A DNA stretch of 64,000 bases from Bog-473 sp963721585 (GTDB taxonomy: Bacteria > Actinomycetota > Acidimicrobiia > Acidimicrobiales > RAAP-2): NCBI GenBank assembly GCA_963721585.1, contig CAVRJN010000003.1, forward strand, positions 62,001-126,000, read 5' to 3'. The number at the start of each line of letters is the position of its first letter. The stretch's first letter is position 1. The translations under genes were made by a program, and so were the position numbers. Below, piece by piece: positions 1-9,171 of the stretch. The notes below the pieces were generated by a model. The model ran no database searches. It had not been told where the DNA came from and saw only the letters and a program-made list of their open reading frames with translations.

Positions 1-1
1 G

Positions 2-418
2 CAGTACGAGGGATTGGAGTCGCTCTACCGGGACGACAACGTCCGCGGACTGGAGATCCTGGGATTTCCCTGCAACCAGTTCAAGGAGCAGGAACCGGCG
101 AGCGATGACGAGATCCAAGTCTTTTGCAAGGCGACCTACGACGTCACCTTCCCTGTGTTCGCCAAAATCGACGTCAACGGGCCGGGTGCCGACCCTCTCT
201 ACAGGTACCTGCGCGAAGAGGCGCCCGGAGACTTCGGACCCCAGTACGGGGATTTCTACCAGGCGATTTCGAACATTCGTCCCGAAGCCGACGGCACAGA
301 CGAGGTCAAATGGAATTTCACGAAGTTCCTCGTCGATCGCAAGGGGAATGTCGTCAAGCGTTACGAGCCGTCCGTGTCGCCCGCCGACATCAAGACGGAC
401 CTCGAGCAATATCTCTAG
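2..418 (+). CDS. Glutathione peroxidase, 3' part
   Basis: The reading frame is open from the window edge, so the N-terminus, including the catalytic Cys/Sec loop, lies outside. The 138 visible residues begin QYEGLESLY, which in the family follows the active-site segment. They contain the signature LGFPCNQF with the conserved Gln region, and near the end WNFTKFLVDRKG, which carries the conserved Trp-Asn-Phe of the catalytic tetrad. Family role: reduction of hydroperoxides, in bacteria usually with thioredoxin rather than glutathione. The gene ends 36 bases before a luciferase-like gene on the same strand, so co-transcription is possible. The family call is firm; the electron donor is not visible. 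Confidence 0.93.
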   Translation, partial: QYEGLESLYRDDNVRGLEILGFPCNQFKEQEPASDDEIQVFCKATYDVTFPVFAKIDVNGPGADPLYRYLREEAPGDFGPQYGDFYQAISNIRPEADGTDEVKWNFTKFLVDRKGNVVKRYEPSVSPADIKTDLEQYL

Positions 419-454
419 TCGAATGCTGACGTTGCGGCCGGCTGGGGCGAAGCT

Positions 455-1462
455 GTGACACGCGCCCGACTCTCGATCCTTGATCTGGCGCCGATCGCGC
501 GCGGCCAGACGGCCAGCGACAGTTTTGCGGGCAGTGCGGCGCTGGCCCAGCGAGCCGAAGCCCTCGGCTACGAGCGGGTCTGGTACGCCGAGCACCACAA
601 CATCGCGAGCATCGCCTCGTCGGCGACGAGCGTGCTCATCGCCTACGTCGGAGCACAGACGCGGGCGATCAGGCTCGGTGCGGGCGGCATCATGCTGCCG
701 AATCATGCGCCTCTGACGATTGCCGAACAGTTCGGCACCCTGGCGGCGATGTACCCGGGGCGGATCGACCTGGGCCTGGGCCGGGCCCCTGGCTCGGACC
801 AGATCACGATGCGTGCGCTCCGCCGCGATCCACACTCGTCCGACGCCTTTCCGCAGGACGTGCTCGAACTGCAGGGCTACCTCGGCGATCAAAGCCGAAT
901 TCCCGGCGTGGAAGCCGTTCCCGGAAAGGGCTCCCATGTCCCGCTCTACATCCTGGGATCGTCGCTCTTCGGCGCCAAGCTGGCGGCTGCTCTCGGCCTG
1001 CCGTATGCGTTCGCCTCGCACTTCGCGCCGGGCGACCTCCTGGCGGCGATCGCGGCCTATCGGGATGAATTCACGCCCTCCGATCAGCTGGACAGGCCAC
1101 AGGTGATTGCGGGGGTCAATGTGATCGCCGCCGAGACGACCGCCGCCGCCCACGAGCAGCTCATTGGCATCCGCCGGGCCCGCGCCATAAGTCTTTTCGG
1201 GCGGCGATTGGGTGTGCCGCTCGAAGATCTGACCGACGAGCAGGCCGATCAGCTGCTGGCAGCCGGTGCCTCGGCGCAGGTGGACCACATGATGACCTAC
1301 ACCGCGGCTGGGACCCTTCGGGAAGTGGGCGAGTATCTCGACGACTTCCTGGGCCTGACCGGCGCCGACGAGCTGATCACGGTCCACCAGGCCCCTACGA
1401 TCGAAGGGCGGCTGCGATCGGTCACCCTGCTCGCGGAGGCCGTGAAGACCGTCACCGTGTGA
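455..1462 (+). CDS. LLM class flavin-dependent oxidoreductase (MsnO8-like)
   Basis: A 335-residue protein with a GTG start. It belongs to the bacterial luciferase-like TIM-barrel family: an early LSILDLAPI strand, then YAEHHN, RLGAGGIMLPNH and DLGLGRAPGSD, which are hallmarks of the single-component LLM group often named MsnO8. Such enzymes use FMNH2 supplied by a separate reductase, usually with oxygen, on small organic substrates; the substrate here cannot be read. It lies 36 bases after the glutathione peroxidase gene, with no clear terminator between them. A second, different LLM gene lies at 24685. Confidence 0.88.
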   Translation: MTRARLSILDLAPIARGQTASDSFAGSAALAQRAEALGYERVWYAEHHNIASIASSATSVLIAYVGAQTRAIRLGAGGIMLPNHAPLTIAEQFGTLAAMYPGRIDLGLGRAPGSDQITMRALRRDPHSSDAFPQDVLELQGYLGDQSRIPGVEAVPGKGSHVPLYILGSSLFGAKLAAALGLPYAFASHFAPGDLLAAIAAYRDEFTPSDQLDRPQVIAGVNVIAAETTAAAHEQLIGIRRARAISLFGRRLGVPLEDLTDEQADQLLAAGASAQVDHMMTYTAAGTLREVGEYLDDFLGLTGADELITVHQAPTIEGRLRSVTLLAEAVKTVTV

Positions 1463-1482
1463 GCGACAGGCGCCCCATCTGA

Positions 1483-1528
1483 GTGGCCGTCGAAAGTCGG
1501 TGGCCGTTGCATGGGTCAGTGGCCGTTG
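1483..1528 (+). repeat. Three imperfect copies of GTGGCCGTTG
   Basis: The decamer occurs at 1483-1490 (shortened, GTGGCCGT followed by CG), 1500-1509 and 1519-1528, spaced 17 and 19 bases. It sits directly after the LLM stop and before the putative promoter of the TauD-family gene. It could be a protein-binding array or slippage residue; nothing in the sequence decides. Confidence 0.4.
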
Positions 1529-1538
1529 AGAGGACACC

Positions 1539-1569
1539 TTGCCGGTCTCCGAGGGCGCCGGGCTATATT
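1539..1569 (+). promoter_or_regulatory. Candidate promoter of the TauD-family gene
   Basis: TTGCCG at 1539-1544 and TATATT at 1564-1569 form a -35/-10 pair with 19-bp spacing (18 if CTATAT is used). The AT-rich patch stands out in GC-rich DNA. About 30 bases downstream comes a near-perfect ribosome site, AAGGAGG at 1602-1608, before GTG 1615. Inference from sequence only. Confidence 0.45.
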
Positions 1570-1614
1570 TACGATCAAACCCATCGGAGTTTCGGTATTT
1601 TAAGGAGGTCTAGC

Positions 1615-2535
1615 GTGGCTGTCGCCCAATCCACCGAGCTGCGCTCCCGGCGCCTGACCGGGTGCATCGGAGCCGAGATTTCCGGAGTCAACCTCGCCCG
1701 TCTCGACGACAGCGATGTGGCGGCCATCCGCCGGGAGCTTCTCGCCCACCGGGTGGTCTTCTTCCGGGACCAGTCGATCGGGGCAGCTGAACAGATCGCC
1801 TTCGCCTCCCGGCTCGGCCCTCTGACCCTGGGCCATCCCACCCTGCCCCAGCTCACCGAGGAGCACGAGATCTTCGACCTCGACTCCATTGCGGGCGCCA
1901 GCGCGAACCACTGGCACACCGACGTCACCTTCGTCGAGCGCCCTCCGATCTTCTCGGTGCTGCGCGCGCTCATCATTCCCGAAGTCGGCGGCGACACCCT
2001 GTGGGCCAACACGGTGGCCGCTTACCGGGACCTGCCCGATGACCTGCGCCAGCTGGCTGACCGTCTGGTGGCAGTGCATTCGAACGGACACGACTACGGC
2101 CGGGTCGACGTTGCGCGCATGAGGGGCAAGCTGCGTCCCGAGCAGCTCGCACACCTGCAGGCATTCGTCTCGGAGGTCTACGAGACCGAACATCCCGTGG
2201 TGCGGGTGCACCCCGAGACGGGAGAGCCCGCCCTCCTCGTGGGGGGCTTCGCCCAGCGGCTCGTCGGCCACAGCCTCAGCGAGTCAGTGGACCTGATCCG
2301 GATCCTTCAGGCGTATGTCACACGGCCAGAGAACATCGTCCGTTGGCATTGGCAAGAGGGCGACGTCGCCATTTGGGACAACAGGGCCACGCAGCACTAC
2401 GCCATCGCCGACTACGCAGACCAACGCCGGCGGATGCAGCGGGTCACCACGGCAGGGATCCCCGTCGTCGGTCTCGACGGCCGGACGAGTCAGGCTCTCC
2501 AGGGGGACGCCACCCGCTACTACCTCGAAGCCTGA
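1615..2535 (+). CDS. TauD/TfdA family Fe(II)/2-oxoglutarate dioxygenase
   Basis: The GTG at 1615 is chosen because AAGGAGG sits six bases upstream; a longer open frame begins at 1483 but runs through promoter-like DNA. The 306-residue product has the iron facial triad H101-x-D103 (in NHWHTDVTF) and distal H261 (in RATQHYAIADY), with arginines near 271-273 in the place of the 2-oxoglutarate-binding Arg. Spacing matches TauD closely. Family role: oxygenolytic release of sulfite from alkylsulfonates or hydroxylation of related small acids. No sulfonate transporter is next to it, so the substrate is open. TauD, TfdA and alkylsulfatase members cannot be told apart by eye. Confidence 0.9.
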   Translation: MAVAQSTELRSRRLTGCIGAEISGVNLARLDDSDVAAIRRELLAHRVVFFRDQSIGAAEQIAFASRLGPLTLGHPTLPQLTEEHEIFDLDSIAGASANHWHTDVTFVERPPIFSVLRALIIPEVGGDTLWANTVAAYRDLPDDLRQLADRLVAVHSNGHDYGRVDVARMRGKLRPEQLAHLQAFVSEVYETEHPVVRVHPETGEPALLVGGFAQRLVGHSLSESVDLIRILQAYVTRPENIVRWHWQEGDVAIWDNRATQHYAIADYADQRRRMQRVTTAGIPVVGLDGRTSQALQGDATRYYLEA

Positions 2536-2631
2536 ATCGCCCTCGGGGTTGAAGCGTCAAGACGCATCGGTTTCGAGACGTTGTGATTCTGCGGACGAAT
2601 GCGTTGACCTCCGTATGGGCTGAGTGTCCGC

Positions 2632-5149
2632 TCAGTCCCCCAACAGGGTTCCCGCGACCGGGTCCAGTACACCCTGCGTCCTGAGCAAGAGGTCGGTACA
2701 TTCGACATTGAGCGGTCGACCCAGGTGGTAGCCCTGGGCGAACCGGCAGCCCAGCGTCCGGAGCCCATTCTCATGGACCTGGTTCTCCACGCCTTCGCCG
2801 ATCGTCTCGTAACCGAGCGTGTGGGCCAGCTGCACCATGGCGGCAGCCAGACCGTGCGAGTCGTCGCCGGACCCCAGGGTATGGACGAAGGACTTGTCGA
2901 TCTTCACGATGTCGACCTGGAGCCGGTCGAGGCGCGAGAGCGAGGAGTACCCCGTACCGAAGTCGTCGAGCGCGACGCGCACACCAAGGGATCGCAACTC
3001 GACCAGGTTGCGCACGGTCGTCTCGTTGTCGGACAGCATGGCGCTCTCGGTGATCTCGAGAATCAGCGATCGGGGATCGAACTGGCATGCCTCGACCTGC
3101 CGCGGTGATCCGTTGGGCCAGGTCGGGGTCGATGAGTCGGCCCGGTGACAAGTTGACGCTCATGACCAGCCCCGCGTCCCAGAGGCCCTCCGTACGCCAC
3201 TGGCGCGCCTGCCGGCAGGCCGAGTCCAGGACGAACGAGTCGATCTCCTCGATCAGCCCGAGTTCCTCGGCCAACGACACGAACAGCCGCGGGTCGACCA
3301 GACCGCCGATCGGGTGCGCCCAGCGGACGAGCGCCTCGAAGCCGATGATCCGGCGCGTGTCGAGGTCATAGATCGGCTGGTAATGCGTGAGGAGATCACC
3401 GTCATGGATGGCGGCGCGCAGATCGCGTTCCTGCTCAATGCGCGCCAGCACCGCGGCATGCATCTCTTGCCGGTAGATCTCGAAGCGGTCCTTGCCGCCC
3501 TCCTTCGCCTTGTACATGGCGATATCGGCGTTGCGCAGCAGCTGCTCGCAGGTGATTCCGGGCTCGTCGAATGCGATGCCGATGCTGCCAGCTGAGGCGG
3601 AGGACCGGGTGCCCTGTGGGGCGGCCAGACGGAGCGAGTCGAGGATCCGCTGGGCCAAGGTCATGATGTCCTCGCGGGACCACACGTCTTCGATGAGGAT
3701 GGCAAATTCGTCTCCGCCCAGACGCGCCGCGGTGTCGAGGGGCCGGAGACAGTTCGAGAGGTCGGTCGCCACCCTCTTCAGCAACTGGTCCCCCTCCCCG
3801 TGTCCCAGGCTGTCGTTCACCGTCTTGAAGTCGTCGAGGTCGATGAAGATCACAGCAAGGTGGGAACCGGTCTGGTCGATCCGGGCCAGGGCATGCTCGA
3901 GCCGGTCCTGGAACAGTGCCTTGTTCGCGAGCCCCGTCAGCGGGTCGTGGAAGGCTCGGTATTCCAGCTCGTCCTCCAACCGGATGCGATCGGTGACATC
4001 GCGGAAGCTCCAGACCCGACCGACGATGGTGCCGTCCACCGTCTGCGGTCGAGACGACAGTTCGACAGCGCGCCCGTCCTTGAACTCGAGGGTGTCGAAA
4101 CTTTCGTGCTCCGGCTTGTCCTGGAGCTCCTGGTGCCGCGCCAGGAAGGCCGCCGGGTTGATGAGCTGGTCGAGGACGAACGAGAGCTGGGTCGAGTCGT
4201 CGCCCACCGCCACAAAGTTCGTGGCGATATGCCAGATCTCCGAGAACCGCGCGTTGAAACCGGTGATCACCCCGTCGTTGTCGAGGACGAGGATCCCATC
4301 GGCCGTCGAGTCGAGGGTGGCGGTGAGGAGGGAAAGGGCGTCGCGCAGCTGGTGTTCGGCGGCCACCTGCGCCGAAGCGTCGTGGGCCGATATGACGAAA
4401 CCCTCAACGAGGGGATCTTCGATGAGGTCCACGATGCTCAGCTCGAACGGAACCGAGGACTTCCCGTCATGGCGGAGCAGCCCGACCCTGACCGTCACCG
4501 GATGAGCGGCCGTCGCCCCGCGGGCCGCGTCGCGCAGGGCGGTCACGACCTGCCGGCGGTCCGTCTTGACCACGATGTCGGTGAGCGGACGCATCTCGAT
4601 GAGCTCGGGATCATGGCCCAAGAGCCGGGTGATTGCCCCCGAGGCGGATTCGAGGAGTCCCGTGGATGAAACCAGCATCGTCACCGATCCGACGTTGTGC
4701 ACCAGGGACCTGAAGCGGGCCTCACGGCCGCTGGCCAGCTCGAAACGCCGGCGATTCGTCAGGTCGCGCAGACAGAGAAGAACCAGGTTCTTTCCGGATA
4801 ATTTGAGTGGTGTCCCGACGATCTCGACGAGGCGCCAGCCCGTGACGGAATCGACGCGGATCTCAATGGGATCGCCGACCTCCTTGTCCTGAATGGAGGT
4901 CAGGGACCGGAGCACCAACTCCTGGTCATCCGGGTGCACCAAGGTCAAGCCCGATACGCCGACTCCATCGGCAAGCGATCGTCCGAACATGCTCTGCGCC
5001 GACGAGTTGCCCCAAGCGACGTTGCCGTCTTCGTCGACGATCACGACGCTGTCGGGCAGCTTCAACAGAGCACCGGCGAGGGAGGCCACGTCCTCCGTCG
5101 ATGGCGCCGCCTCCGTGGCAGCAGTGCCGCCGCCGAGCGTGGGTTCCAT
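2632..5149 (-). CDS. PAS-PAS-PAS-GGDEF-EAL signalling protein, interrupted by one frameshift
   Basis: The start is ATG 5149, preceded by GGGGAG; a longer frame from TTG 5227 is also open. Three PAS-like domains (about residues 25-395) are followed by a GGDEF domain with intact LGGDEFAI near residue 480 and an EAL domain with FEALVRW and SVNLSPGRL. At about 3096-3097 the frame is lost: ITAA continues out of frame, while the next frame down resumes with EACQFDPRSLILEITESAML and LDDFGTGYSS through to TGA at 2632. One extra base (or two missing) restores a protein of about 838 residues. Family role: synthesis and/or hydrolysis of cyclic di-GMP in response to a PAS-sensed signal. If the shift is real, the EAL part is lost and the cyclase part may survive. 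A sequencing error cannot be excluded. Confidence 0.85.
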
Positions 5150-5279
5150 GTCTGCTGCTCCCCGCACGGGTGCTTGTCGTTGTCCCCGCCTCATGTCGCG
5201 CCAGGCCACGTCTCTACTGTCGGACAAAATCCGCCCAGCGGTTGGTTGCTATCTGGTTGCACAGGCAAGAAGATTCCCG

Positions 5280-5298
5280 GTTGCACGTGCAGTGCAAC
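5280..5298. promoter_or_regulatory. Inverted repeat GTTGCAC-N5-GTGCAAC
   Basis: Perfect 7-bp arms with a 5-bp spacer, about 130 bases upstream of the GGDEF-EAL start. The 286 bases between 5150 and 5435 otherwise hold no gene that I can support. It could be an operator for the divergently placed signalling gene or a hairpin beyond the NTF2-like gene. Function is inferred only from symmetry. Confidence 0.35.
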
Positions 5299-5435
5299 TG
5301 AGATTGCCTTCATCGCTCCGGGCCTCGGGTGGGCGGTGGCTCGGCCACTGGTGCTCCCGCCGGGCCAGCACGGATGCCGTCGATGCGGACGAACAGGTCG
5401 GCATGCCTCGACGAGCGTCGACCCGCCAATCCCCG

Positions 5436-5921
5436 TCACTGCGAGAAGGCGTCGTCAGGGACGGGAAAGGGAACCGCCGGGAGCCCTGGCATCGGATTGT
5501 CCCACCACACCGTCTCCTCGACCCGGTGCACGATGCGCCAGCCCTCGGGGGTGCGCACGAGGCGGTCGTGATAGGCGCCACCGACGACGAACAGCCACGG
5601 CGTGCCGTCGACCTCGGCGCCGTTGGGGTTGTAGAACGACGAGTGCGAGGTTGCGTCGTCAGCTCCCGCCGTGAGGCGCACGGCACGGTTGACGACGAGG
5701 TGCTGCGTCCACGTGAAGAAGGGGATAACGGTGGCCAGCCACTCGCCGACCTCGGCCAATGGACCGCGAATGCCGCCGGCGGAGCGGTAGTCGAGGACGG
5801 CATCGGGGGCGAAGACCGTTTCGAGCTCGTCCCACCGGCGGGTGTCGATGACGGTCGCATACCGAACGAGAAGGTCGTCGATCTCCCGCCGGTCTGCCAG
5901 GTAGCCCAGTTGATCGGTCAT
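5436..5921 (-). CDS. NTF2-like / SnoaL-like domain protein
   Basis: A 161-residue protein starting MTDQLGYLADRREIDDLL, followed by LVRYATVIDTRRWDELETVF and APDAVLDYRSAGG. This is the usual opening of SnoaL_4-type proteins (NTF2 fold, cone-shaped alpha+beta barrel). The later strands (TQHLVVNRAVRL, GTPWLFVVGGAYHDRLVRT, GWRIVHRVEETVWWDNP) fit. Members include ketosteroid isomerase-like enzymes, dehydratases and ring-hydroxylating dioxygenase beta-like proteins; none can be assigned here. A longer open frame extends upstream to 6716 but runs antisense to the next gene and is rejected. It is divergent from the dimethylformamidase-like gene, with 75 bases between the starts. Confidence 0.85.
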   Translation of the reverse strand: MTDQLGYLADRREIDDLLVRYATVIDTRRWDELETVFAPDAVLDYRSAGGIRGPLAEVGEWLATVIPFFTWTQHLVVNRAVRLTAGADDATSHSSFYNPNGAEVDGTPWLFVVGGAYHDRLVRTPEGWRIVHRVEETVWWDNPMPGLPAVPFPVPDDAFSQ

Positions 5922-5996
5922 GCGCCCGACGGTACTGCCGAACGGCACTGATCTCCTCGCACGCACCGGCCCGCCCGGCCTCGTTAGGGTCGCGCC

Positions 5997-7490
5997 ATGG
6001 CGCGAGAAGTTGTCACGGGGTACTGCTGGCCGCAATCGGTCGGCCGGGGCGAACGGGTGGGCCTGCACCTGTCGTCGGCAGGAGGGAGACCGGTGCGGGT
6101 CGAGGTGGCACGGGTCGGCGCGCGGCGGGAGGTCGTGTTCAGCTCCGACGCGGTCGCCGCCGGCGAGCACCCGACGCCGCCCGACGCCGCGTCGGAGGGG
6201 TGCGGGTGGCCGGTGGCGCTGACCCTCGAGGTCGAGCCGACATGGCGATCGGGCTACTACGAGGTCGTCATGGAGATCGACGTCGGCGAGAAGGTGCGGC
6301 GCGACTACGCGTTCTTCGTCGTCCGTCCGACTCCTGGGACACGCATTGTGCTCGCGCTGGCGACCAATACGTGGCACGCCTACAACGACTTCGGCGGACC
6401 GAACCTCTACACCGGCGGCACCCACGTCGCCATGCAGCGGCCGATGGCGGCCGGCTACCTGTACAAGCCACCGGGCAAGGGTCGTCGCGTCACCGGGACC
6501 GGCGCGCCCGATCCACAGAATGCAGCGCACGTCGGCTACATCCAGATCAACCACCTCTCGGGCTACGCCGGGTCGGCCGGTTGGCCCGACTGGGAGCTGC
6601 CGTTCATGCAGTGGGCCGAACACGAGGGCTTCGAGATCGGCGTGTGCACCAATGCCGATCTGGAGGAGCACCCCGAGGTGCTGCAGGGTGCGGGCCTGTA
6701 CCTCTCCGTCGGGCACGACGAGTACTGGTCACGCGGCATGCGTGACACGGTGGAGGCGTTCATCGCCGGCGGCGGCAATGCGGCGTTCTTCTCGGGCAAC
6801 ACGTCGTTGTGGCAGGTGCGGCTCGAGGGGGACGAGCACGACGTCATGGTCGGCTACAAGGCCTTCTTCAAGAACGATCCGTTCATGGGGACGGATCTCG
6901 AGCCGGAGGTGACGACGTTCTGGTCCGACGTCGTCGTCGGCCGGCCCGAGAACACCATGACAGGGGTCTCGTTCACCCGCGGGGGCTATCACCGCATCGG
7001 TCGCAATGTGACCGCCGGCCTCGGCGGCTACACGGTGCACCGGGCCGGCCACTGGATCTTCGACGGCACCGGGCTCGGCTACGGCGACGTGCTCGGCGCG
7101 TCCTGCACCGTCGTGGGTTACGAGTGCGACGGGTGCATGTTCACCTACCGGGACGGGCTCCCGTACCCGACCGGCGAGGACGGCACGCCGCCGACCTTCG
7201 AGATCCTCGGCACATGCCCGACGCAGCACTTCACCCGGGAGACCGCGCCCCGCCCACCCAAGCCGGGCGAGCCGAGCGAGTTGGAGTACATCGCTGCACG
7301 CATCTTCGGCACGCGTGATCCCGAGGGGATCGAGCGCATCCGGCACGGCCACTCGGTGCTCGGTGCCTACACGAACCCTGCGGGAGCGACGGTGATCACG
7401 TCGGGGTCGACCGACTGGGCCCACGGGCTGGCGGGGCGAGACCCCCAGATCGAGCAGATCACCCGGAACGTGCTGACACGGTTGGGCTAG
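5997..7490 (+). CDS. N,N-dimethylformamidase large-subunit-like protein
   Basis: The 497-residue product resembles the C-terminal domain of the beta (large) subunit of dimethylformamidase: NTWHAYNDFGGPNLYTGG, then YIQINHLSGYAG, then YLSVGHDEYWSRGMRDTVE and FFSGNTSLWQVR. In the studied enzyme a mononuclear iron is held by two tyrosines and a glutamate, and the GHDEYWS region is the most conserved block here. No small (alpha) subunit gene is adjacent, and many actinobacteria carry stand-alone homologues, so activity on dimethylformamide should not be assumed. There is no signal peptide. A perfect hairpin follows the stop. Confidence 0.8.
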   Translation: MAREVVTGYCWPQSVGRGERVGLHLSSAGGRPVRVEVARVGARREVVFSSDAVAAGEHPTPPDAASEGCGWPVALTLEVEPTWRSGYYEVVMEIDVGEKVRRDYAFFVVRPTPGTRIVLALATNTWHAYNDFGGPNLYTGGTHVAMQRPMAAGYLYKPPGKGRRVTGTGAPDPQNAAHVGYIQINHLSGYAGSAGWPDWELPFMQWAEHEGFEIGVCTNADLEEHPEVLQGAGLYLSVGHDEYWSRGMRDTVEAFIAGGGNAAFFSGNTSLWQVRLEGDEHDVMVGYKAFFKNDPFMGTDLEPEVTTFWSDVVVGRPENTMTGVSFTRGGYHRIGRNVTAGLGGYTVHRAGHWIFDGTGLGYGDVLGASCTVVGYECDGCMFTYRDGLPYPTGEDGTPPTFEILGTCPTQHFTRETAPRPPKPGEPSELEYIAARIFGTRDPEGIERIRHGHSVLGAYTNPAGATVITSGSTDWAHGLAGRDPQIEQITRNVLTRLG

Positions 7491-7521
7491 GCGGCCGGGC
7501 CTGGCGGGGCAGCCCGGCCGC
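7491..7521 (+). terminator. Strong hairpin after the dimethylformamidase-like gene
   Basis: GCGGCCGGGC (7491-7500) pairs perfectly with GCCCGGCCGC (7512-7521) across an 11-base loop, starting immediately after the TAG stop. There is no T-run, as is common for hairpin terminators in GC-rich actinobacteria. The position makes termination the simplest reading. Confidence 0.65.
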
Positions 7522-7704
7522 CCGGTCGCGAATCCGAAGGTCAGAGCCCCGCCGTTCTCGGTTGACGGCGCCGCCCGGAGCGCGGACCGGGTCCGGCGCC
7601 CGGGAAGATTGCGGGCGCAACGGCGGCGTGGTGGAAACAAAGGGAGGGAAATCAACGTTGAAAAGGAGTAAGAAGAGCCACCAGTGGGTGGCAAAGGAGT
7701 TGAG

Positions 7705-8178
7705 ATGACCGATCGTTACCGCAAGGACCCAGAGGCAGTCGCCAAGCTGGCCCCCAGGCAGTACGCCGTGACCCAGGAGGCCGCCACCGAGCCGGCCTTC
7801 GACAACGAGTTCTGGGACAAGAAGGAGGCCGGCATCTACGTCGACATCGTGTCGGGCGAGCCCCTGTTCGCCTCCCTCAAGAAGTTCGACAGTGGATGCG
7901 GATGGCCGAGCTTCACCATCCCGCTCGACCCGGCCAACGTCGTCGAGCACCAGGACATCAGCCACGGCATGATCCGGACCGAGGTCCGCTCGGCCCATGG
8001 GGACAGCCATCTGGGCCACGTCTTCAACGACGGTCCCCCGGACGAGGGTGGCCTGCGCTATTGCATCAATTCGGCCGCGCTGCGCTTCGTGCCCTACGAG
8101 GATCTCGAGGCCGAGGGATACGGTGAGTACACGAAGCTCTTCGACGGAGGGGCGACCAAGGAGGAGGTGGCCTCGTGA
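7705..8178 (+). CDS. msrB: Peptide-methionine (R)-S-oxide reductase MsrB
   Basis: ATG 7705 follows AAAGGAG at a good distance; the frame is open further upstream but lacks a site. The 157-residue protein has KFDSGCGWPSF, SHLGHVFNDGP and RYCINSAALRF, with the catalytic Cys in RYCIN. The Cys in GCGWPSF corresponds to the resolving Cys of thioredoxin-dependent MsrBs. The two CxxC pairs that bind structural zinc in other members are missing. Role: reduction of methionine-R-sulfoxide in proteins. The stop overlaps the msrA GTG start by four bases, so the two repair enzymes for both sulfoxide epimers are translationally coupled. Confidence 0.96.
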   Translation: MTDRYRKDPEAVAKLAPRQYAVTQEAATEPAFDNEFWDKKEAGIYVDIVSGEPLFASLKKFDSGCGWPSFTIPLDPANVVEHQDISHGMIRTEVRSAHGDSHLGHVFNDGPPDEGGLRYCINSAALRFVPYEDLEAEGYGEYTKLFDGGATKEEVAS

Positions 8179-8696
8179 GCGCCACAACGGAGAAGGCCAT
8201 ACTGGCCGGCGGATGCTTCTGGGGCATGCAGGATCTCATCCGCAAGCGCCCGGGCGTGACCTCGACCCGGGTCGGCTACACCGGGGGAGACGTGGCCAAC
8301 GCCACGTACCGCAACCACGGGACCCATGCCGAGGCGATCGAGATCACCTTCGATCCGAGCGTGACCTCCTACCGGGACATCCTCGAGTTCTTCTTCCAGA
8401 TCCACGACCCCACGACGAAGAACCGTCAGGGCAACGATGTGGGGCTGAGCTACCGGTCGGCCATCTTCTACCTCGATGACGAGCAGAAGCGAGTGGCCGA
8501 GGACACCATCGCCGACGTGGAGGCCTCCGGCCTGTGGCCCGGCAAGGTGGTGACGGAGGTCGCCCCTGCGGGACCGTTCTGGGAGGCGGAGCCCGAGCAC
8601 CAGGACTACCTGGAGCACTACCCGAACGGGTACACGTGCCATTTCCCCCGCCCGGGTTGGGTCCTGCCCCGGCGCAGCGACGCGCTCGCCGGGTAG
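8175..8696 (+). CDS. msrA: Peptide-methionine (S)-S-oxide reductase MsrA
   Basis: A 173-residue protein with the catalytic GCFWGMQD at residues 13-20, GYTGG, HAEAIEITFDP, FFFQIHDPTT and a C-terminal EPEHQDYLEHYPNGYTCH. The GTG start lies inside the msrB stop (GTGA), indicating coupling. Role: reduction of methionine-S-sulfoxide, with thioredoxin as usual donor. With msrB, the UBP zinc-finger gene 9 bases on and pirin after that, this is an oxidative-damage-flavoured cluster. Confidence 0.96.
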   Translation: MSATTEKAILAGGCFWGMQDLIRKRPGVTSTRVGYTGGDVANATYRNHGTHAEAIEITFDPSVTSYRDILEFFFQIHDPTTKNRQGNDVGLSYRSAIFYLDDEQKRVAEDTIADVEASGLWPGKVVTEVAPAGPFWEAEPEHQDYLEHYPNGYTCHFPRPGWVLPRRSDALAG

Positions 8697-8705
8697 GTCC
8701 TGACC

Positions 8706-9050
8706 GTGGCCGACGAAGCGATCAACCCGGCGGCGCAACCCAGCGGGACTGGTTGTGTCGAATGCCTCGCGACGGACGGGTGGTGGTTCCACCTGCGCCG
8801 TTGCGCGGCCTGCGGCCACATCGGCTGCTGCGACAGCTCGCCCAGCCAGCACGCCAGCAAGCATGCCCAGACGGACGACCACTCCATCGTCCGGAGCTTC
8901 GAGCCCGGTGAGGACTGGTTCTGGGACTACTCGACCGAGCAGTACTACGACGGCCCCGAGCTGGCGGCGCCGCAGCACCACCCGCTTGATCAGCCGACCC
9001 CCGGTCCCGCCGGGCGCGTGCCGGCCGACTGGCAGCGGCACCTCCACTGA
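8706..9050 (+). CDS. UBP-type zinc finger protein
   Basis: A 114-residue protein with a GTG start nine bases after msrA. The core is CVEC-x12-CAACGHIGCC followed by HASKH and a later His (DDHSIV), the Cys/His layout of the ZnF-UBP fold known from eukaryotic deubiquitinases, where it reads the C-terminal tail of ubiquitin. Small stand-alone bacterial versions are common in actinobacteria and their role is unknown. The C-terminal third (DWFWDYSTEQYYDG, then a Pro/His-rich tail) looks unstructured apart from aromatic residues. Placement directly after msrBA suggests co-expression under oxidative stress, but that is inference. Confidence 0.85.
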   Translation: MADEAINPAAQPSGTGCVECLATDGWWFHLRRCAACGHIGCCDSSPSQHASKHAQTDDHSIVRSFEPGEDWFWDYSTEQYYDGPELAAPQHHPLDQPTPGPAGRVPADWQRHLH

Positions 9051-9171
9051 CGGGCGGCCGCCGCCGATGACGCGGTGGGGGCCCGGACATGTCGGGCGGC
9101 AAGACCCATATCCTGCAGACAGGGTCGGCTGCTGCGTCAGCGCCGCCGACCGACCATGATCGGAGGTTCCC

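Noticed and set aside
5240..5300. Shared GGTTGC motif linking the GGDEF-EAL promoter and the sigma-factor promoter
   Set aside because: Only the six-base core is shared and flanks differ; too short to claim a common regulator.
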